A stretch of 64,000 bases of DNA from an uncultured Desulfobulbaceae bacterium (GCA_947259225.1 CAMYLK010000003.1:1-64000); one strand, 5' to 3'. Positions 45,601-53,747 are shown, counted from the stretch's first letter. Translations and numbers: made by a program. The notes: generated by a model from the sequence alone, not told the origin.

Positions 45601-46568
45601 ACAGGCAGGCAGGAGGTATACGCTACTGCCATAATTCCGCACCCCATGCCGAAAGTTCCTGGTATCAGTATTTTCCTCCAGTTGTCAATGGTGGCAACTC
45701 TGGAGGCGCAAACAGATCCGGCTCCCACGCCTATCATAAGTGCTACGCTCAACAGGCTGGTAACGGATTGCGACAAGCCTAGCTGCAGTAATCCGTAGGT
45801 GTTTATGGTTAGAACAACAAGAGTTGCAAGAAAGTAGAAAAAGGCATTGCTCAGAACTGCAAATAAAAGCTGAGTGTCTTTTCTTGTTGACCAGAGGTGG
45901 GCAAGAGACTGAAAAGGACCTGCCCAGGGAAAAGGTTTTGCCGGAGCTGCGGCCCGGTATTTTTTCATGCCGAAACTGGCCAGAAGTCCTGCTCCTGAAA
46001 CAAGGACAACTGTTACTGCAATAAGAACCTGGCCCGGATTCGCGGTGCCGACTGCAGAGGATTGAACATCGAGCAGAATGCCGGCGCACGCTATACCTAT
46101 AAGGATGGCCGTGGTTGTCATCATTTTCAGGATCCCGTTGATGCGGGTAACCTCTTTTCTGGAAAAATGTTCAGGTATTGATCCGTTCAGGGCCGGCCCG
46201 AAAACAGCTGACTGCAGGCCCATCAGGAAAATCATGGCCAGAATGCAGCCCCAGTTGGTAGTCAAGACCCCGATAGCCCCGATGAGCATTGCAATGAGTT
46301 CAAGTACCTTGCCGTTCACCACCACATTTTTTTTCGGGAAACGATCTGCCAGCCAGCCGGCGTATGCAGAAAACAGGATGAACGGCAGGGCAAAAACAAC
46401 AGTTGCCGTTCCCTGCAGACCGGCAATCCCTGCACTAATTGCCAGGAGCATTGCCGCCTGCTTGAAGAAATTGTCATTGAACACACCCAGTGAATAGGCA
46501 GCTGCCATTGAAGCAAAGTTCCGGTCGCCCTGCGTCTCTTTTCTGTTGATGTTGCCCTGTGTCTCCAT
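42690..46568 (-). CDS. aas: MFS flippase-PlsC acyltransferase-ACP-acyl-ACP synthetase fusion (LplT-Aas-like)
   Basis: 1292 residues. Residues 1 to about 410 are a 12-TM MFS transporter like LplT, the lysophospholipid flippase. About 435-640 is a PlsC acyltransferase with the H-x4-D motif in SNHPALIDPV near 461. About 665-740 is an acyl carrier domain with a phosphopantetheine Ser in HDIGLDSLTIMEL near 716. The rest is an AMP-forming acyl-ACP/CoA synthetase with TSGSEAQPKAVPLSH near 951, CEGYGITECSP and YNTGDLV. E. coli LplT and Aas import and re-acylate lysophospholipids; here both plus a carrier domain are one chain. It heads a lipid operon and ends 3 bases before the ceramidase-like gene. 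Confidence 0.9.
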   Translation of the reverse strand: METQGNINRKETQGDRNFASMAAAYSLGVFNDNFFKQAAMLLAISAGIAGLQGTATVVFALPFILFSAYAGWLADRFPKKNVVVNGKVLELIAMLIGAIGVLTTNWGCILAMIFLMGLQSAVFGPALNGSIPEHFSRKEVTRINGILKMMTTTAILIGIACAGILLDVQSSAVGTANPGQVLIAVTVVLVSGAGLLASFGMKKYRAAAPAKPFPWAGPFQSLAHLWSTRKDTQLLFAVLSNAFFYFLATLVVLTINTYGLLQLGLSQSVTSLLSVALMIGVGAGSVCASRVATIDNWRKILIPGTFGMGCGIMAVAYTSCLPVEFRLLFLFVSLALTGFCGGVFLIPITSFIQVRPSKRDKGQIVAVAGFCSFTGILLAGQFYSFLDNFMQPGTMLFWTGIISFLAAASYGLFLDSGGRAFRGLICWIIRNLLKLRYTIEVKGLDRIEAGKDGSGVLFLSNHPALIDPVILVTALHKKFQPRPLADHDHTDKNYIRPLLDLVDAIRIPNLARNCRSTSSRITAVIDTVAGSLRQGDNILLYPAGRLYRSRYEKLGAKSAVHTIFQQNPEQRIVLVRIEGLWGSSFSWVDGRPLPLKEWKKYLCYAVANGLFFGPRRKVTVKIEEPVNFPRKESRLEINRTLEKYYNAVSHSNTHVPYYWWQGSTPVERPEPEGSAMDRSTSHVPESVRETILIHLREVTGVQEIEEKDKLAHDIGLDSLTIMELSVWLEREFGMPVEDLESIQTVADMMLAACGQTSGAQAWKTKRVPGSWFAGNSKKMLELHETSTVAHAFLDKAMSSPGKAVVADQISGVRTYRQLVMANIILKNQFRSVKSETLGIMLPAATSASICYFATLFAGKIPVMLNWTVGSGQMQHCINTAGVTHIVTARALMDKLREQGIDLSSLDVEWIYLENIREEISLFEKLKALVKSYISWASLRKSRISETAAILFTSGSEAQPKAVPLSHANILSNLKDFNSVLSFRESDRLLGMLPPFHSLGLAGTIIMPLCLGLKTTYHANPTEGGILAGLIEQYKSTILIGTPTFVNGILRSSSPHQLDSLRLLFTGAEKCPGYVYDEVGKVLPQAVLCEGYGITECSPVVSVNTPDKPQPGTIGRILPSMEYLIVDPEKAQPVGLGKQGLLLVRGENVFSGYLNWDKESPFVTYGGRNWYNTGDLVREDKSKTLTFCGRIKRFIKLGGEMISLPAIESVLQQTFPLNTDGAPALAVEATPNENHPEVVLFTTFKIEREDVNACIRKAGLSALHNIRRLVQVDSIPVLGTGKIDYRQLKTALV

Positions 46569-46995
46569 GTCGGTATCTTCTCCACCTGTTTTTCATTGCT
46601 CATATAAAATTGATTCACTTTTTATTTAGCACAGAACATGCCAGGTTAAGCAGCCAGGTCCACAACGTACCAACTTGCTGTTATTAATAATAATATTTGA
46701 ATTACCGGAAATTGCGGGTGGCTTCGAGAGAAAATCCCAGGTGTACATAAAATGTATACCTGATGTCATTTTGTGAATACGCGGTTATCTGCCTTGGCTT
46801 ATTAGTCAAGCGAGGTGTATCCTGGAAATCATTAAGGGCTTTATGATCTGTGAACCCTGGCAAGATTTTGCTGCTGCAAGATATGCAATGTAAGTTGTAG
46901 CAGATACCCTCAACTTGAGAAGGATTGCTTTGTGTTTAAGGTTTGTATTGGCAACCTCAAGAACCCTCATCCGACAATGTTACCGATGTAATAAA
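46569..46995. promoter_or_regulatory. Upstream region of the lipid operon
   Basis: 427 bases with no credible gene, AT-rich near 46680-46700. The only clear element is the long inverted repeat listed separately. A promoter for the fusion gene must lie here or just upstream, but no convincing -35/-10 pair is seen. Confidence 0.4.
46738..46762. repeat. Long inverted repeat, candidate operator
   Basis: CAGGTGTACAT-AAA-ATGTATACCTG: 11-base arms with one mismatch and a 3-base centre, about 170 bases upstream of the lipid operon start. No T tract follows, so a terminator is unlikely; a dimeric repressor site is the better reading. Its half-site shares the TATAC core with the candidate operator at 7315-7334, but the similarity is weak. 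Confidence 0.6.
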
Positions 46996-47218
46996 TCACG
47001 GCGGTTTGACAGCCAGCACGGAACAGTCAATGTTGTTGAGAATGGATTCTGCGGTGTTACCCATGAAAACCTGGGTTACCGGCAGCGACACGCTTGACAA
47101 CATCAGCGAAAGTCAGGCTGACATGGTTGATCTCCGCAAGCGCAACGGCACTTTCTAGGGCAGGTTTGCATGCCTCCCCACTTTCGAACACGCAAAGGAT
47201 ATTTTTAAATCGCTTCAT
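46996..47218 (-). pseudogene. Universal stress protein remnant with internal deletion and frameshift
   Basis: An ATG at 47218 with an AAGGTGG site begins a typical UspA N-terminus (MKRFKNILCVFESGEACKPALESAVALAE...) that stops after 53 codons at 47057. One base out of frame, the sequence then continues as a UspA C-terminus, MGNTAESILNNIDCSVLAVKPP, ending at 46996. About 60-70 central residues, including the usual G-x2-G-x9-G nucleotide-site start, are deleted at the join. The gene is therefore dead. It lies upstream of, and in the same direction as, the lipid operon. Confidence 0.8.
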
Positions 47219-47288
47219 AGGATACCACCTTGGTGCAACCAGTCCTTTGAGCTGTTAATTTGACAGGTCTATCTAATAAAGGGTGACA

Positions 47289-47885
47289 TTACATATTAAG
47301 CCGGCCACCGATAAAAAGAATAAGAACAAGTGTAACCGCAGCAATCATAAGCGTACGCAATCCGGCCCATAACCAGAATGTCCCGCTGACGCTTGAAAGA
47401 AAAACGCCAAGTAAAAAAATGCTCCCAAGGGCAATACTCATCGCAAGAATAAAAGGAGAAAGGAAAGGCGGCTGGAACCCCCAATTTGCAAACCACAAAG
47501 GGGCAATGATCACAAGCGAGATCAGCAGGGGTGAAAGACCGTTGACCAAGGCCACAAGTACCGGCACATAACGGCTTGCATGCCCGTAATCGCTATCCTG
47601 CAGGTTAGTGAGCAGGGCTCCTTCCAACTCTATTAGTTCTTTTTTACGCTCAGCTGCCTCACTCAGGTAGGCGCTGCTGATCCCGCTCATGAACAGAGCA
47701 ACTGCAGCTCCAAGGCAGACATTGATTGCCATCGGGAGAGCAACACCCCCGCTGATATGAAAACCAGCCATTAAACCGAGCATGGTCAAAGCGCCATCAA
47801 AACCATTGGTGACGAGATAACGGCGGGCGATAGTCCACGATTTTTTTACATGTATAAACAGGCGCCTGCTTTTTCCCATCTCCAT
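47289..47885 (-). CDS. VIT1/CCC1-family Fe/Mn transporter-like protein
   Basis: 198 residues with about five membrane segments. The N-terminal RRYLVTNGFDGALTMLGLMAGF is the VIT1/CCC1 first-helix signature, with the conserved Asp. A cytosolic helical part (SSAYLSEAAERKKELIELEGALL) follows helix 2, as in VIT transporters that carry Fe2+ or Mn2+ out of the cytosol. The spacer between helices 2 and 3 is short. It is located 65 bases after the DUF211 gene on the same strand. Confidence 0.85.
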   Translation of the reverse strand: MEMGKSRRLFIHVKKSWTIARRYLVTNGFDGALTMLGLMAGFHISGGVALPMAINVCLGAAVALFMSGISSAYLSEAAERKKELIELEGALLTNLQDSDYGHASRYVPVLVALVNGLSPLLISLVIIAPLWFANWGFQPPFLSPFILAMSIALGSIFLLGVFLSSVSGTFWLWAGLRTLMIAAVTLVLILFIGGRLNM

Positions 47886-47950
47886 GTTCCGAATACAACG
47901 GTAGTGAAAAGTCTGAAGTCAACAACTTTGACCGGCTGTTTTTTGAAGGG

Positions 47951-48220
47951 CTAAGCAGTCGGAGTTATCCCCTCGACTTCTACCTCATCAATACTGTGCA
48001 CTGTAGCCCCCATCTCCTTGATCACTTCAATGATGGCATTGTAGTGTATATCTCTACCTTCGATGACAAGTATTACTGTCTCGGTATCTTTGTCCACCTC
48101 GACAACAGTAAGCTTTACCCGGTAATCCTCATCCAGGCCAGCCAGGGTTGTGGAAAAGTCGAGGGCATTAGGGTGATGCGGTTTGAGTACATCAAGCACT
48201 AATCTTCTTGTTCTTGTCAT
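47951..48220 (-). CDS. DUF211 protein
   Basis: 89 residues from the ATG at 48220, chosen over a TTG four codons upstream; GGGTG precedes it. The sequence TRRLVLDVLKPHHPNALDFSTTLAGL and a later VILVIEGRDIHYNAIIEVIKEMGATVHSIDEVEV match DUF211, a small ferredoxin-like fold found mainly in archaea and some bacteria. The role is unknown. Being next to a VIT-type transporter, it may help regulate metal or ion flux, which is inference. Confidence 0.85.
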   Translation of the reverse strand: MTRTRRLVLDVLKPHHPNALDFSTTLAGLDEDYRVKLTVVEVDKDTETVILVIEGRDIHYNAIIEVIKEMGATVHSIDEVEVEGITPTA

Positions 48221-48598
48221 ACAAACACCCAAAAACAGAAAAAACGATCACCTTGTACTAAGACAATTCAGCTATCTAATTATAAAATCTGTGGTTTTCC
48301 GATCTCTGCCTCACATTAGAGATGGATTTAGCTTAGTTGGAACTTATTTCCCCTTGTAATTTAATTATACAATTTGGAAGAAACGAAAGTCAAACAGGAT
48401 GAATGTTACCATTGGCAACATCAAGTATTTTAGATTTTCCTTAATTGAAGATAGATCGCAACAATCTATACCAAGGAAGTGTTTTTATGATTTCCCCAGT
48501 CCTTTTTATTGAGCAACTTCTGTATCAGGATGACAGGAATAGCTGACGGGTCCCAGGCAGTTATCTCCTGCCATCCTCAGTGAATAATCTCGGCAAGA
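48221..48598. promoter_or_regulatory. Intergenic region with a small inverted repeat
   Basis: 378 AT-rich bases upstream of DUF211 and downstream of the radical SAM gene. An inverted repeat ATGTTACC-ATT-GGCAACAT (48403-48421, one mismatch) could be an operator for the DUF211-VIT pair. No ORF, RNA gene or terminator is evident. Confidence 0.35.
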
Positions 48599-49960
48599 CT
48601 AGGCATTTACTGCCATTTCAACCTTATCTGCAGGGATGGATGTCCTTGCTGCCTGTTTGAGCATTCCCTTGAAACGTTTCTTTCGCAGCCGGGCAAACTC
48701 ATCACTGTACAGCCTTTGCACCAGGTCTTTGAAACCGCTTGACAGTTCTTCAACCGTCATATTTCCGGGAAGAAAATTGACATCAAAGAGGGTGCATTTT
48801 TCCCACGCTTCCTTTTCAAGAATCCTGTTTTCCTTTTTCAGGCGTTCATACAAAGGGGTGCCTGGAAAAGGAGTCAGAACTGTTACCTGGACTTCGTGCA
48901 AGGAAGAGTCATCCACGAAGTCGAAAACCTGGTCAAAAACACCCTTATCCTGGTTGTCAAGCCCGAGTATAAAACAGCCGTTGACGCTGATACCGTGAGA
49001 CTGGATGGTCCTGATGGCATCCTTGTACATATACTGGTGTTCAGCCTTCCAGTTCTGTTTTATCTCCACTCCATTCAGCGCTGCTTTAGCTGGGCTTTCC
49101 AGACCTATCAATACCTGAGCACAGCCGCTTTCTCTCATAAGGGTCAAAAGTTCCTCATCCTGTGCCACTGAGATATCGGTCTCTGTGAACCAGCGGATTT
49201 TTTTCTTTTTCAACTCAGGCAGCAATTTTTTCCAGTACGCCCTGTTCACAAAGGTATTGTCGTCGGCAAACTCGATGAACGGATGTTCCCATATCTCCCT
49301 GATCCTGTCTATTTCAGCAAGCACCTTATGATAAGGCTTCTGCTTGTAAAAACCTGTAAGCAGAACAGAGCTTGCACAGAACTCGCATCGATGGGAACAC
49401 CCCCGGCTCGTCTGGACAGTGAGCCTGTTATATTGGTCAATATCCAGAAGTTCGAAGGCTGGCATCGGAGCCTCTGCAAGATTAAACTGCTGTCCAGTGT
49501 TACCGTAATACGGTTGTAATGTTCCTTGTTCGGCGTCCCGGACAAGCCGGGGCCAGCTCAGTTCCCCTTCACCGATCACCACTGCATCGCAATATCTTTT
49601 TGCTTCTTCCGGAATACAGGTAACATGCAGTCCTCCCATGACAACGGTGACTCCCATTCGGCGAATTCGTTCCGCCAGCTGATATGCTTCTTTAATCTGG
49701 GCGCTGTAACTTGAGATTGCGACCAGGTCAAAACTGCCGAGCGTTTCAAGAGCTGACCGTTTTTCCCTGATATCTGCAATTTCGATGTAATGCACATCGT
49801 GATACGAAGGGGTCATGCCGGCGAGGGTCAACAGACCCAGACTCGGAAGAGAGGCAATGACTTTGCTTCTTTCAACAAACCCGGGCAGCGTAAGACCCAT
49901 CTGCAGTAACTCCTCATCACAAACCCGTATGCCACTCATGGCGACTAGTCCGATTTTCAT
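48599..49960 (-). CDS. Cobalamin-binding radical SAM protein
   Basis: 453 residues. The N-terminal B12-binding-type Rossmann domain includes VVMGGLHVTCIPEEAKRYCDAVVIGEGE. The radical SAM cluster motif is TSRGCSHRCEFCAS (CxxxCxxC). A C-terminal helical region follows. The class includes methylases and ring-forming enzymes such as hopanoid and bacteriochlorophyll tailoring enzymes; the substrate is not clear. Its start overlaps the preceding 4-TM gene by 4 bases (ATGA), so it belongs to the rhombosortase gene set. Confidence 0.88.
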   Translation of the reverse strand: MKIGLVAMSGIRVCDEELLQMGLTLPGFVERSKVIASLPSLGLLTLAGMTPSYHDVHYIEIADIREKRSALETLGSFDLVAISSYSAQIKEAYQLAERIRRMGVTVVMGGLHVTCIPEEAKRYCDAVVIGEGELSWPRLVRDAEQGTLQPYYGNTGQQFNLAEAPMPAFELLDIDQYNRLTVQTSRGCSHRCEFCASSVLLTGFYKQKPYHKVLAEIDRIREIWEHPFIEFADDNTFVNRAYWKKLLPELKKKKIRWFTETDISVAQDEELLTLMRESGCAQVLIGLESPAKAALNGVEIKQNWKAEHQYMYKDAIRTIQSHGISVNGCFILGLDNQDKGVFDQVFDFVDDSSLHEVQVTVLTPFPGTPLYERLKKENRILEKEAWEKCTLFDVNFLPGNMTVEELSSGFKDLVQRLYSDEFARLRKKRFKGMLKQAARTSIPADKVEMAVNA

Positions 49961-50337
49961 GATAGTACTCCTTGTGTAAAAAATATTATTGTACCGGCAA
50001 CCAGGCTCACAACCGGAACAAAAAACAGGTGCCTGAAATTTTTGCGGTATGCCGAGAGAAAGCAGACAAGAGGCATTGTTACCGCACCGGTAATGAACAG
50101 ATACGTCGAAATTGGTGTTGCCAATGTTATGTTCAACATAGACAGGCTCACTGCGCAGGCCAGGTTGATAAAGGCAATGCCGAAAAAGGATATATGCCCC
50201 AGGCGGGCCATTCTTCGCCGCCAGGACGAATACCCTCCAAGCCAGTTCTCATCCTGGAAAAACAAGCCAAGAACCATTCCGGCAAGAAATCCGAGGAATA
50301 TCCCTGTCCATGCTGCGTATAGATGTAGTATTTCCAT
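49957..50337 (-). CDS. Four-TM membrane protein, function unknown
   Basis: 126 residues with four hydrophobic segments (about 5-27, 47-66, 71-92, 101-120) and a basic loop SSWRRRMARLGH. No family recognised. It overlaps the radical SAM gene by 4 bases and follows the rhombosortase gene by 94 bases, so it may be co-transcribed with both. Confidence 0.7.
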   Translation of the reverse strand: MEILHLYAAWTGIFLGFLAGMVLGLFFQDENWLGGYSSWRRRMARLGHISFFGIAFINLACAVSLSMLNITLATPISTYLFITGAVTMPLVCFLSAYRKNFRHLFFVPVVSLVAGTIIFFTQGVLS

Positions 50338-50431
50338 ACCTGACTCCCTGTTATCTTTGTGAGGTCTGATTTTCTCACCTTGATTTACATTTACCTGGCA
50401 TTCTGTGAATGTCCGTTACCGCGTTTTGTTC

Positions 50432-51070
50432 TTATCCCATCATGAGATCCCTCGCCTTATTTCTAAACTTGAAATACACAGCCAGGCCGACGACCCCTCC
50501 GGCGAGATGGACAAGAGGGGCTGGAGTAAACAGTGCCTGACTGTTTACAAAAAGGGTTTCTCCACTGATATATTCAAAAAGAATCTTCCCGATCAGGCCG
50601 AATCCGGCAAAACCGGACAGGTAGAGTACCGGCCAGTCTTTATTGAGATAGGAGGTGCGCATCACCATGGCCGCACCAAAGATAAATACAGCTGAAGCAA
50701 GTCCGGACAGACCTCGGTACAGAACCATTTCCGGATCTGCCAGCCACAACACTGCCGGGATAACGAAAATTGAAGCTGCCAGGGTAACGATATACCCCTT
50801 TCTGGAAATCCGTTCGCATACACACCCGAGTGCAACAAAAGTAACAGTGCACCAGAGAAAATGATCAAATGACCAGTGGACCCAGTGCGAGGTAATGATT
50901 CTCCACAATTCGCCGCTGGCAATGGCTGCCCTGTCATACTGAAGGTTGGGCGTCATTTTCTGGAGGAAAAAGACCGCAACAAAAGTCATCCCCATCAGAA
51001 GAGTTATCAGGGGAAATCCCCGTTTATACCTATGCTTGAATGTATCCAGCTTCATCGTTTTTTTTCCCAT
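50432..51070 (-). CDS. rrtA: Rhombosortase (rhomboid-family protease)
   Basis: 212 residues, six membrane segments. The rhomboid dyad is present: Ser122 in YRGLSGLASAVF and His188 in PLVHLAGG. The HWVHWSFDHFLWC segment (62-74) is the His-rich motif typical of rhombosortases, which cut and anchor GlyGly-CTERM proteins. A protein with such a tail is encoded two genes upstream, so enzyme and substrate are in one gene set. It lies 66 bases after the Cys-rich small gene. Confidence 0.9.
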   Translation of the reverse strand: MGKKTMKLDTFKHRYKRGFPLITLLMGMTFVAVFFLQKMTPNLQYDRAAIASGELWRIITSHWVHWSFDHFLWCTVTFVALGCVCERISRKGYIVTLAASIFVIPAVLWLADPEMVLYRGLSGLASAVFIFGAAMVMRTSYLNKDWPVLYLSGFAGFGLIGKILFEYISGETLFVNSQALFTPAPLVHLAGGVVGLAVYFKFRNKARDLMMG

Positions 51071-51136
51071 CGTTCAAACCGGGTGGATGACCGGGGGACA
51101 TTTCACAGTAAGTGCCCCGGTCATCCGGATTCTTTT

Positions 51137-51403
51137 TTACGCGAGGGATCCAGATATCAACCCGCATTTTCCCATGGGAATTTCATGGACATGATCTGTT
51201 TCATCTATCCAGGCCATACATCCTGATGCCAGACAATGGCCGTGACCCGTATCACCTCTGCTATCCCCTTTTTTTCTTTTAGACATATTCTGCGGTCCCG
51301 TTGCCTGAGAACGTTCAATGCTGCTGTTTCTCGTCCAGGAAAAGGGGCACCATTTCCGTTCCGCATCTTCTATCCTGTGTGTGACAGAACATATCAAACC
51401 CAT
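51137..51403 (-). CDS. Small Cys-rich hypothetical protein
   Basis: 88 residues with a strong AGGAGG site 10 bases before the ATG. The spacing KWCPFSW...GHCLASGCMAWID...GKCGL repeats a pattern I have seen in small metal-binding-type hypothetical proteins, but no function is known. It sits 24 bases after the VIT/VWA gene and upstream of the rhombosortase, suggesting it belongs to the same system. Confidence 0.75.
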   Translation of the reverse strand: MGLICSVTHRIEDAERKWCPFSWTRNSSIERSQATGPQNMSKRKKGDSRGDTGHGHCLASGCMAWIDETDHVHEIPMGKCGLISGSLA

Positions 51404-51427
51404 TATTCATCCTCCTAGTACCTCAGG

Positions 51428-53551
51428 TTATTTCTTTCTTCTTCTGCCGGCAAACGCTCCACCCGCCAGGGCAATACCGACAAGCGCACTGACAGGATCC
51501 ATGGCACCACCACCGCCAAGACTTGGCAGGTTAAAACTGCGTTTATCAGCCTGGTCTGTCCTGACATGCTTGCGCCATTCATTCACCGGAGGCGCCTGGG
51601 CGGTCTGGATAGGCCGTGCAGGAGCAGTTTTGGTTTTTGCGATACTGCCTTCGTCTGCCGGACCTATATTAACCATAGACTTTTTGCGGAGTGTTTCAAG
51701 CTGCTCGCGGACACGGGCCTGGGCCTCACGGTCCCTTCTGATCCGGGATGCATTGAGGCGCTCGATTTTCCATCGCTTGTACTCGCCATCATTTTCAAGC
51801 ACCAGGAAGGAAGTGTATTCACTTGTGATTGAATACCCCTCTCCCAGCCGAATGATCTCATCAACCAGGTCGGGCCTGCTGTTCATTTCATGTTCACGCT
51901 TCAGCTGCTCCATCCTGTGCCAGGCCCACATGCGCTCAATCTCAGGATTATCAGTATCCTTTGAAGGAAATACCAACTCGGCCGGCGTTGAAACTGTCCG
52001 GCCGTTCACTTCTGACTGAACCTGTACACTGGTGGTACCACTCTGCTTGTAGCGGCCGTAAATCCTGACCGGCATTCCATGGTACAGGTTAGGGATTTTG
52101 CTGGGTTCAACGTCATACACATCAATTCCAGAAAAATTCACCTGCAGGTTGGTCGCCACGGGATGCATCAGCTTTCTGCGAAATGCCTTTGCCTGGCGCT
52201 CAAAATCATCGCCCCGGGACAGGAAAGCGGCCAGCCCCCCGGCATCTTCAGCCATCTGCCGCAGGAGTGAGCGGTTTATCTCGTTACCCACACCTATGCA
52301 GAAAACACGTACATTACCCGGCCGCGAGCGGATCATTTCCATCAGGACACGCCTTTCCTGCTGTTCTGTCATGCCATCGCTGAGGATCACTGTATTCAGG
52401 GCCCGGTCGGCCGTTTTGTACTTGTATGCTGCGGCAAGTGCAGACTGCAGAAATGTTCCGCCGCGAGCCTCCTGTAACTGCAGAAACGATGCAGCCTGGG
52501 ATTTTGTCTCATCCCCGGCATTCACCAGCTTGTTGAACAGGGTAAAAGGACGTTTATTGAAGGCAATGATCTCGAACCTGTCCTCCTGGCCCAGTGCACT
52601 GACAAAGGATTGCAGGGAGTTGACCGATGTATTGAGCTTACCGTCATCCGCCATGCTGCCTGAGATATCGAGAATAAAAACATAGTCATCACCGGTCTGG
52701 ATTTTTTCCAGTTCCTTGCCGGCGGTCAGGGTCAGGGAAAAATAGCCGTCTTCTCCTTCAACGTTTGACGCGAGAAGATCGAGCCCGGTCACAGGCCTGC
52801 TTGCCTGATATGCGAGCACAACATCCCGGGCCAGGTCACCATTCCTGTTTTCAAGGCTGGCTTCGTGGTAGGTATCGGCATGACGAACCATGAGAAAAGC
52901 TTCTTCATGACTCGGGCTCTTCATGGATGTGATGGGTATGGCAGATTTTACATCCATCGAGACGCTGAAACGGCCCTGCACCCTGTTGTCGATATTTCCC
53001 CTGGTTGCAGTGGCGAGTGGATAGACATACGTTGCCCAGTCGTGATCAAATTCGAGTTCCTGGTAGTAGGTGATCTGGACTTTCTGTCGCACCTTGGGGC
53101 CAATGGGAAAAATCCTCATCTCAAACGTTTTGTAGTTCGTCTGTTCAAGGAGCCCGGGATCTCTTCTTCTCTGCTTGTAACTGTTGTAGATTTCCCTGGC
53201 CCTCTTTTTCTCCACCACCTCGCCGATCATCTCCTTTCCGTTTATCCACATGCTGAAATTAGAGACAGATGCTCCCTTTGGAACGGGAAAAGTATAGAGC
53301 GCCTCAACCTGCCTGTTTTCCATATTGAGAAATACCTGGCTCACCTCGGTGACGGCTATGCCGTTATTGATTGTCACTTTCACATCGTGCTCGACGATTT
53401 CAAGAACCCCGCCGAATCCACCATCAGCTACGAGAAGCCCTGCTGCCTGGGAATGGCTGCTGCTCAGCACCAGAAAAAGTGACGCTACAAGCACAGCCTT
53501 CAAAAAACGGAACGGATGCCTTTCTGGCATTCTGTTATGCTTTGATTTCAT
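51428..53551 (-). CDS. VIT/VWA surface protein with GlyGly-CTERM-like tail
   Basis: 707 residues from the ATG at 53551, chosen because AGGAGG precedes it; a longer start at 53611 lacks one. A signal peptide (about 14-36) is followed by a VIT domain (AVTEVSQVFLNMENRQVEALYTFPVPKGASVS), a VWA domain with MIDAS motif DISGSMADDGK near 302, and a late linker. The C-terminus, LPSLGGGGAMDP then a hydrophobic helix and GRRRKK, fits a GlyGly-CTERM sorting tail. A rhombosortase is encoded nearby. It is likely exported and processed for surface display or release, as in other VIT/VWA proteobacterial proteins. Confidence 0.9.
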   Translation of the reverse strand: MKSKHNRMPERHPFRFLKAVLVASLFLVLSSSHSQAAGLLVADGGFGGVLEIVEHDVKVTINNGIAVTEVSQVFLNMENRQVEALYTFPVPKGASVSNFSMWINGKEMIGEVVEKKRAREIYNSYKQRRRDPGLLEQTNYKTFEMRIFPIGPKVRQKVQITYYQELEFDHDWATYVYPLATATRGNIDNRVQGRFSVSMDVKSAIPITSMKSPSHEEAFLMVRHADTYHEASLENRNGDLARDVVLAYQASRPVTGLDLLASNVEGEDGYFSLTLTAGKELEKIQTGDDYVFILDISGSMADDGKLNTSVNSLQSFVSALGQEDRFEIIAFNKRPFTLFNKLVNAGDETKSQAASFLQLQEARGGTFLQSALAAAYKYKTADRALNTVILSDGMTEQQERRVLMEMIRSRPGNVRVFCIGVGNEINRSLLRQMAEDAGGLAAFLSRGDDFERQAKAFRRKLMHPVATNLQVNFSGIDVYDVEPSKIPNLYHGMPVRIYGRYKQSGTTSVQVQSEVNGRTVSTPAELVFPSKDTDNPEIERMWAWHRMEQLKREHEMNSRPDLVDEIIRLGEGYSITSEYTSFLVLENDGEYKRWKIERLNASRIRRDREAQARVREQLETLRKKSMVNIGPADEGSIAKTKTAPARPIQTAQAPPVNEWRKHVRTDQADKRSFNLPSLGGGGAMDPVSALVGIALAGGAFAGRRRKK

Positions 53552-53605
53552 AACTATCCTCCTTTGCTCGTGTTTGACGATTTTCGCGCATGTTTCTATA
53601 TGCAT

Positions 53606-53621
53606 AGCCAAACCCGTGCCA
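53606..53621 (-). promoter_or_regulatory. Sigma-54 promoter (-24/-12) of the VIT/VWA-rhombosortase set
   Basis: On the minus strand TGGCACGGGTTTGGCT matches TGGCACG-N4-TTGCW at all positions except one in the -12 box (TGGCT for TTGCW), with the required GG-N10-GC spacing. The predicted start site is about 45 bases before the VIT/VWA ATG. A sigma-54 activator is divergently encoded 117 bases away. I found no competing sigma-70 site. Confidence 0.8.
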
Positions 53622-53747
53622 TTATGGACGAAGCCAAATCAACTTACTGTAAATACAGAAAAAAATTAAGAATATCTAATGATCAGAAATAGAAGCTATT
53701 AAAAGAAACTGGCATTATTTGCATGCAATATGTACAATTAATGATCA
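53622..53747. promoter_or_regulatory. Candidate activator-binding sites in the divergent region
   Basis: Upstream of the sigma-54 promoter lie a CTGTA-AA-TACAG inverted repeat (53647-53658), a perfect palindrome TTGCATGCAA (53719-53728), and two direct copies of TAATGATCA (53677-53685 and 53739-53747). Any could bind the adjacent activator; the palindrome at about -125 is at a typical enhancer distance. Confidence 0.4.

Noticed and set aside
46943..47158. 71-codon plus-strand open frame
   Set aside because: Antisense to the UspA remnant, whose homology is clear on the minus strand.
51318..52019. 233-codon open frame on the plus strand
   Set aside because: Antisense to the VIT/VWA gene and the Cys-rich small gene; low-complexity Ser/Arg-rich product.
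53711..53724. Possible plus-strand sigma-54 site before the activator gene (TGGCATTATTTGCA)
   Set aside because: GG to GC spacing is 8 bases, two short of the required 10.
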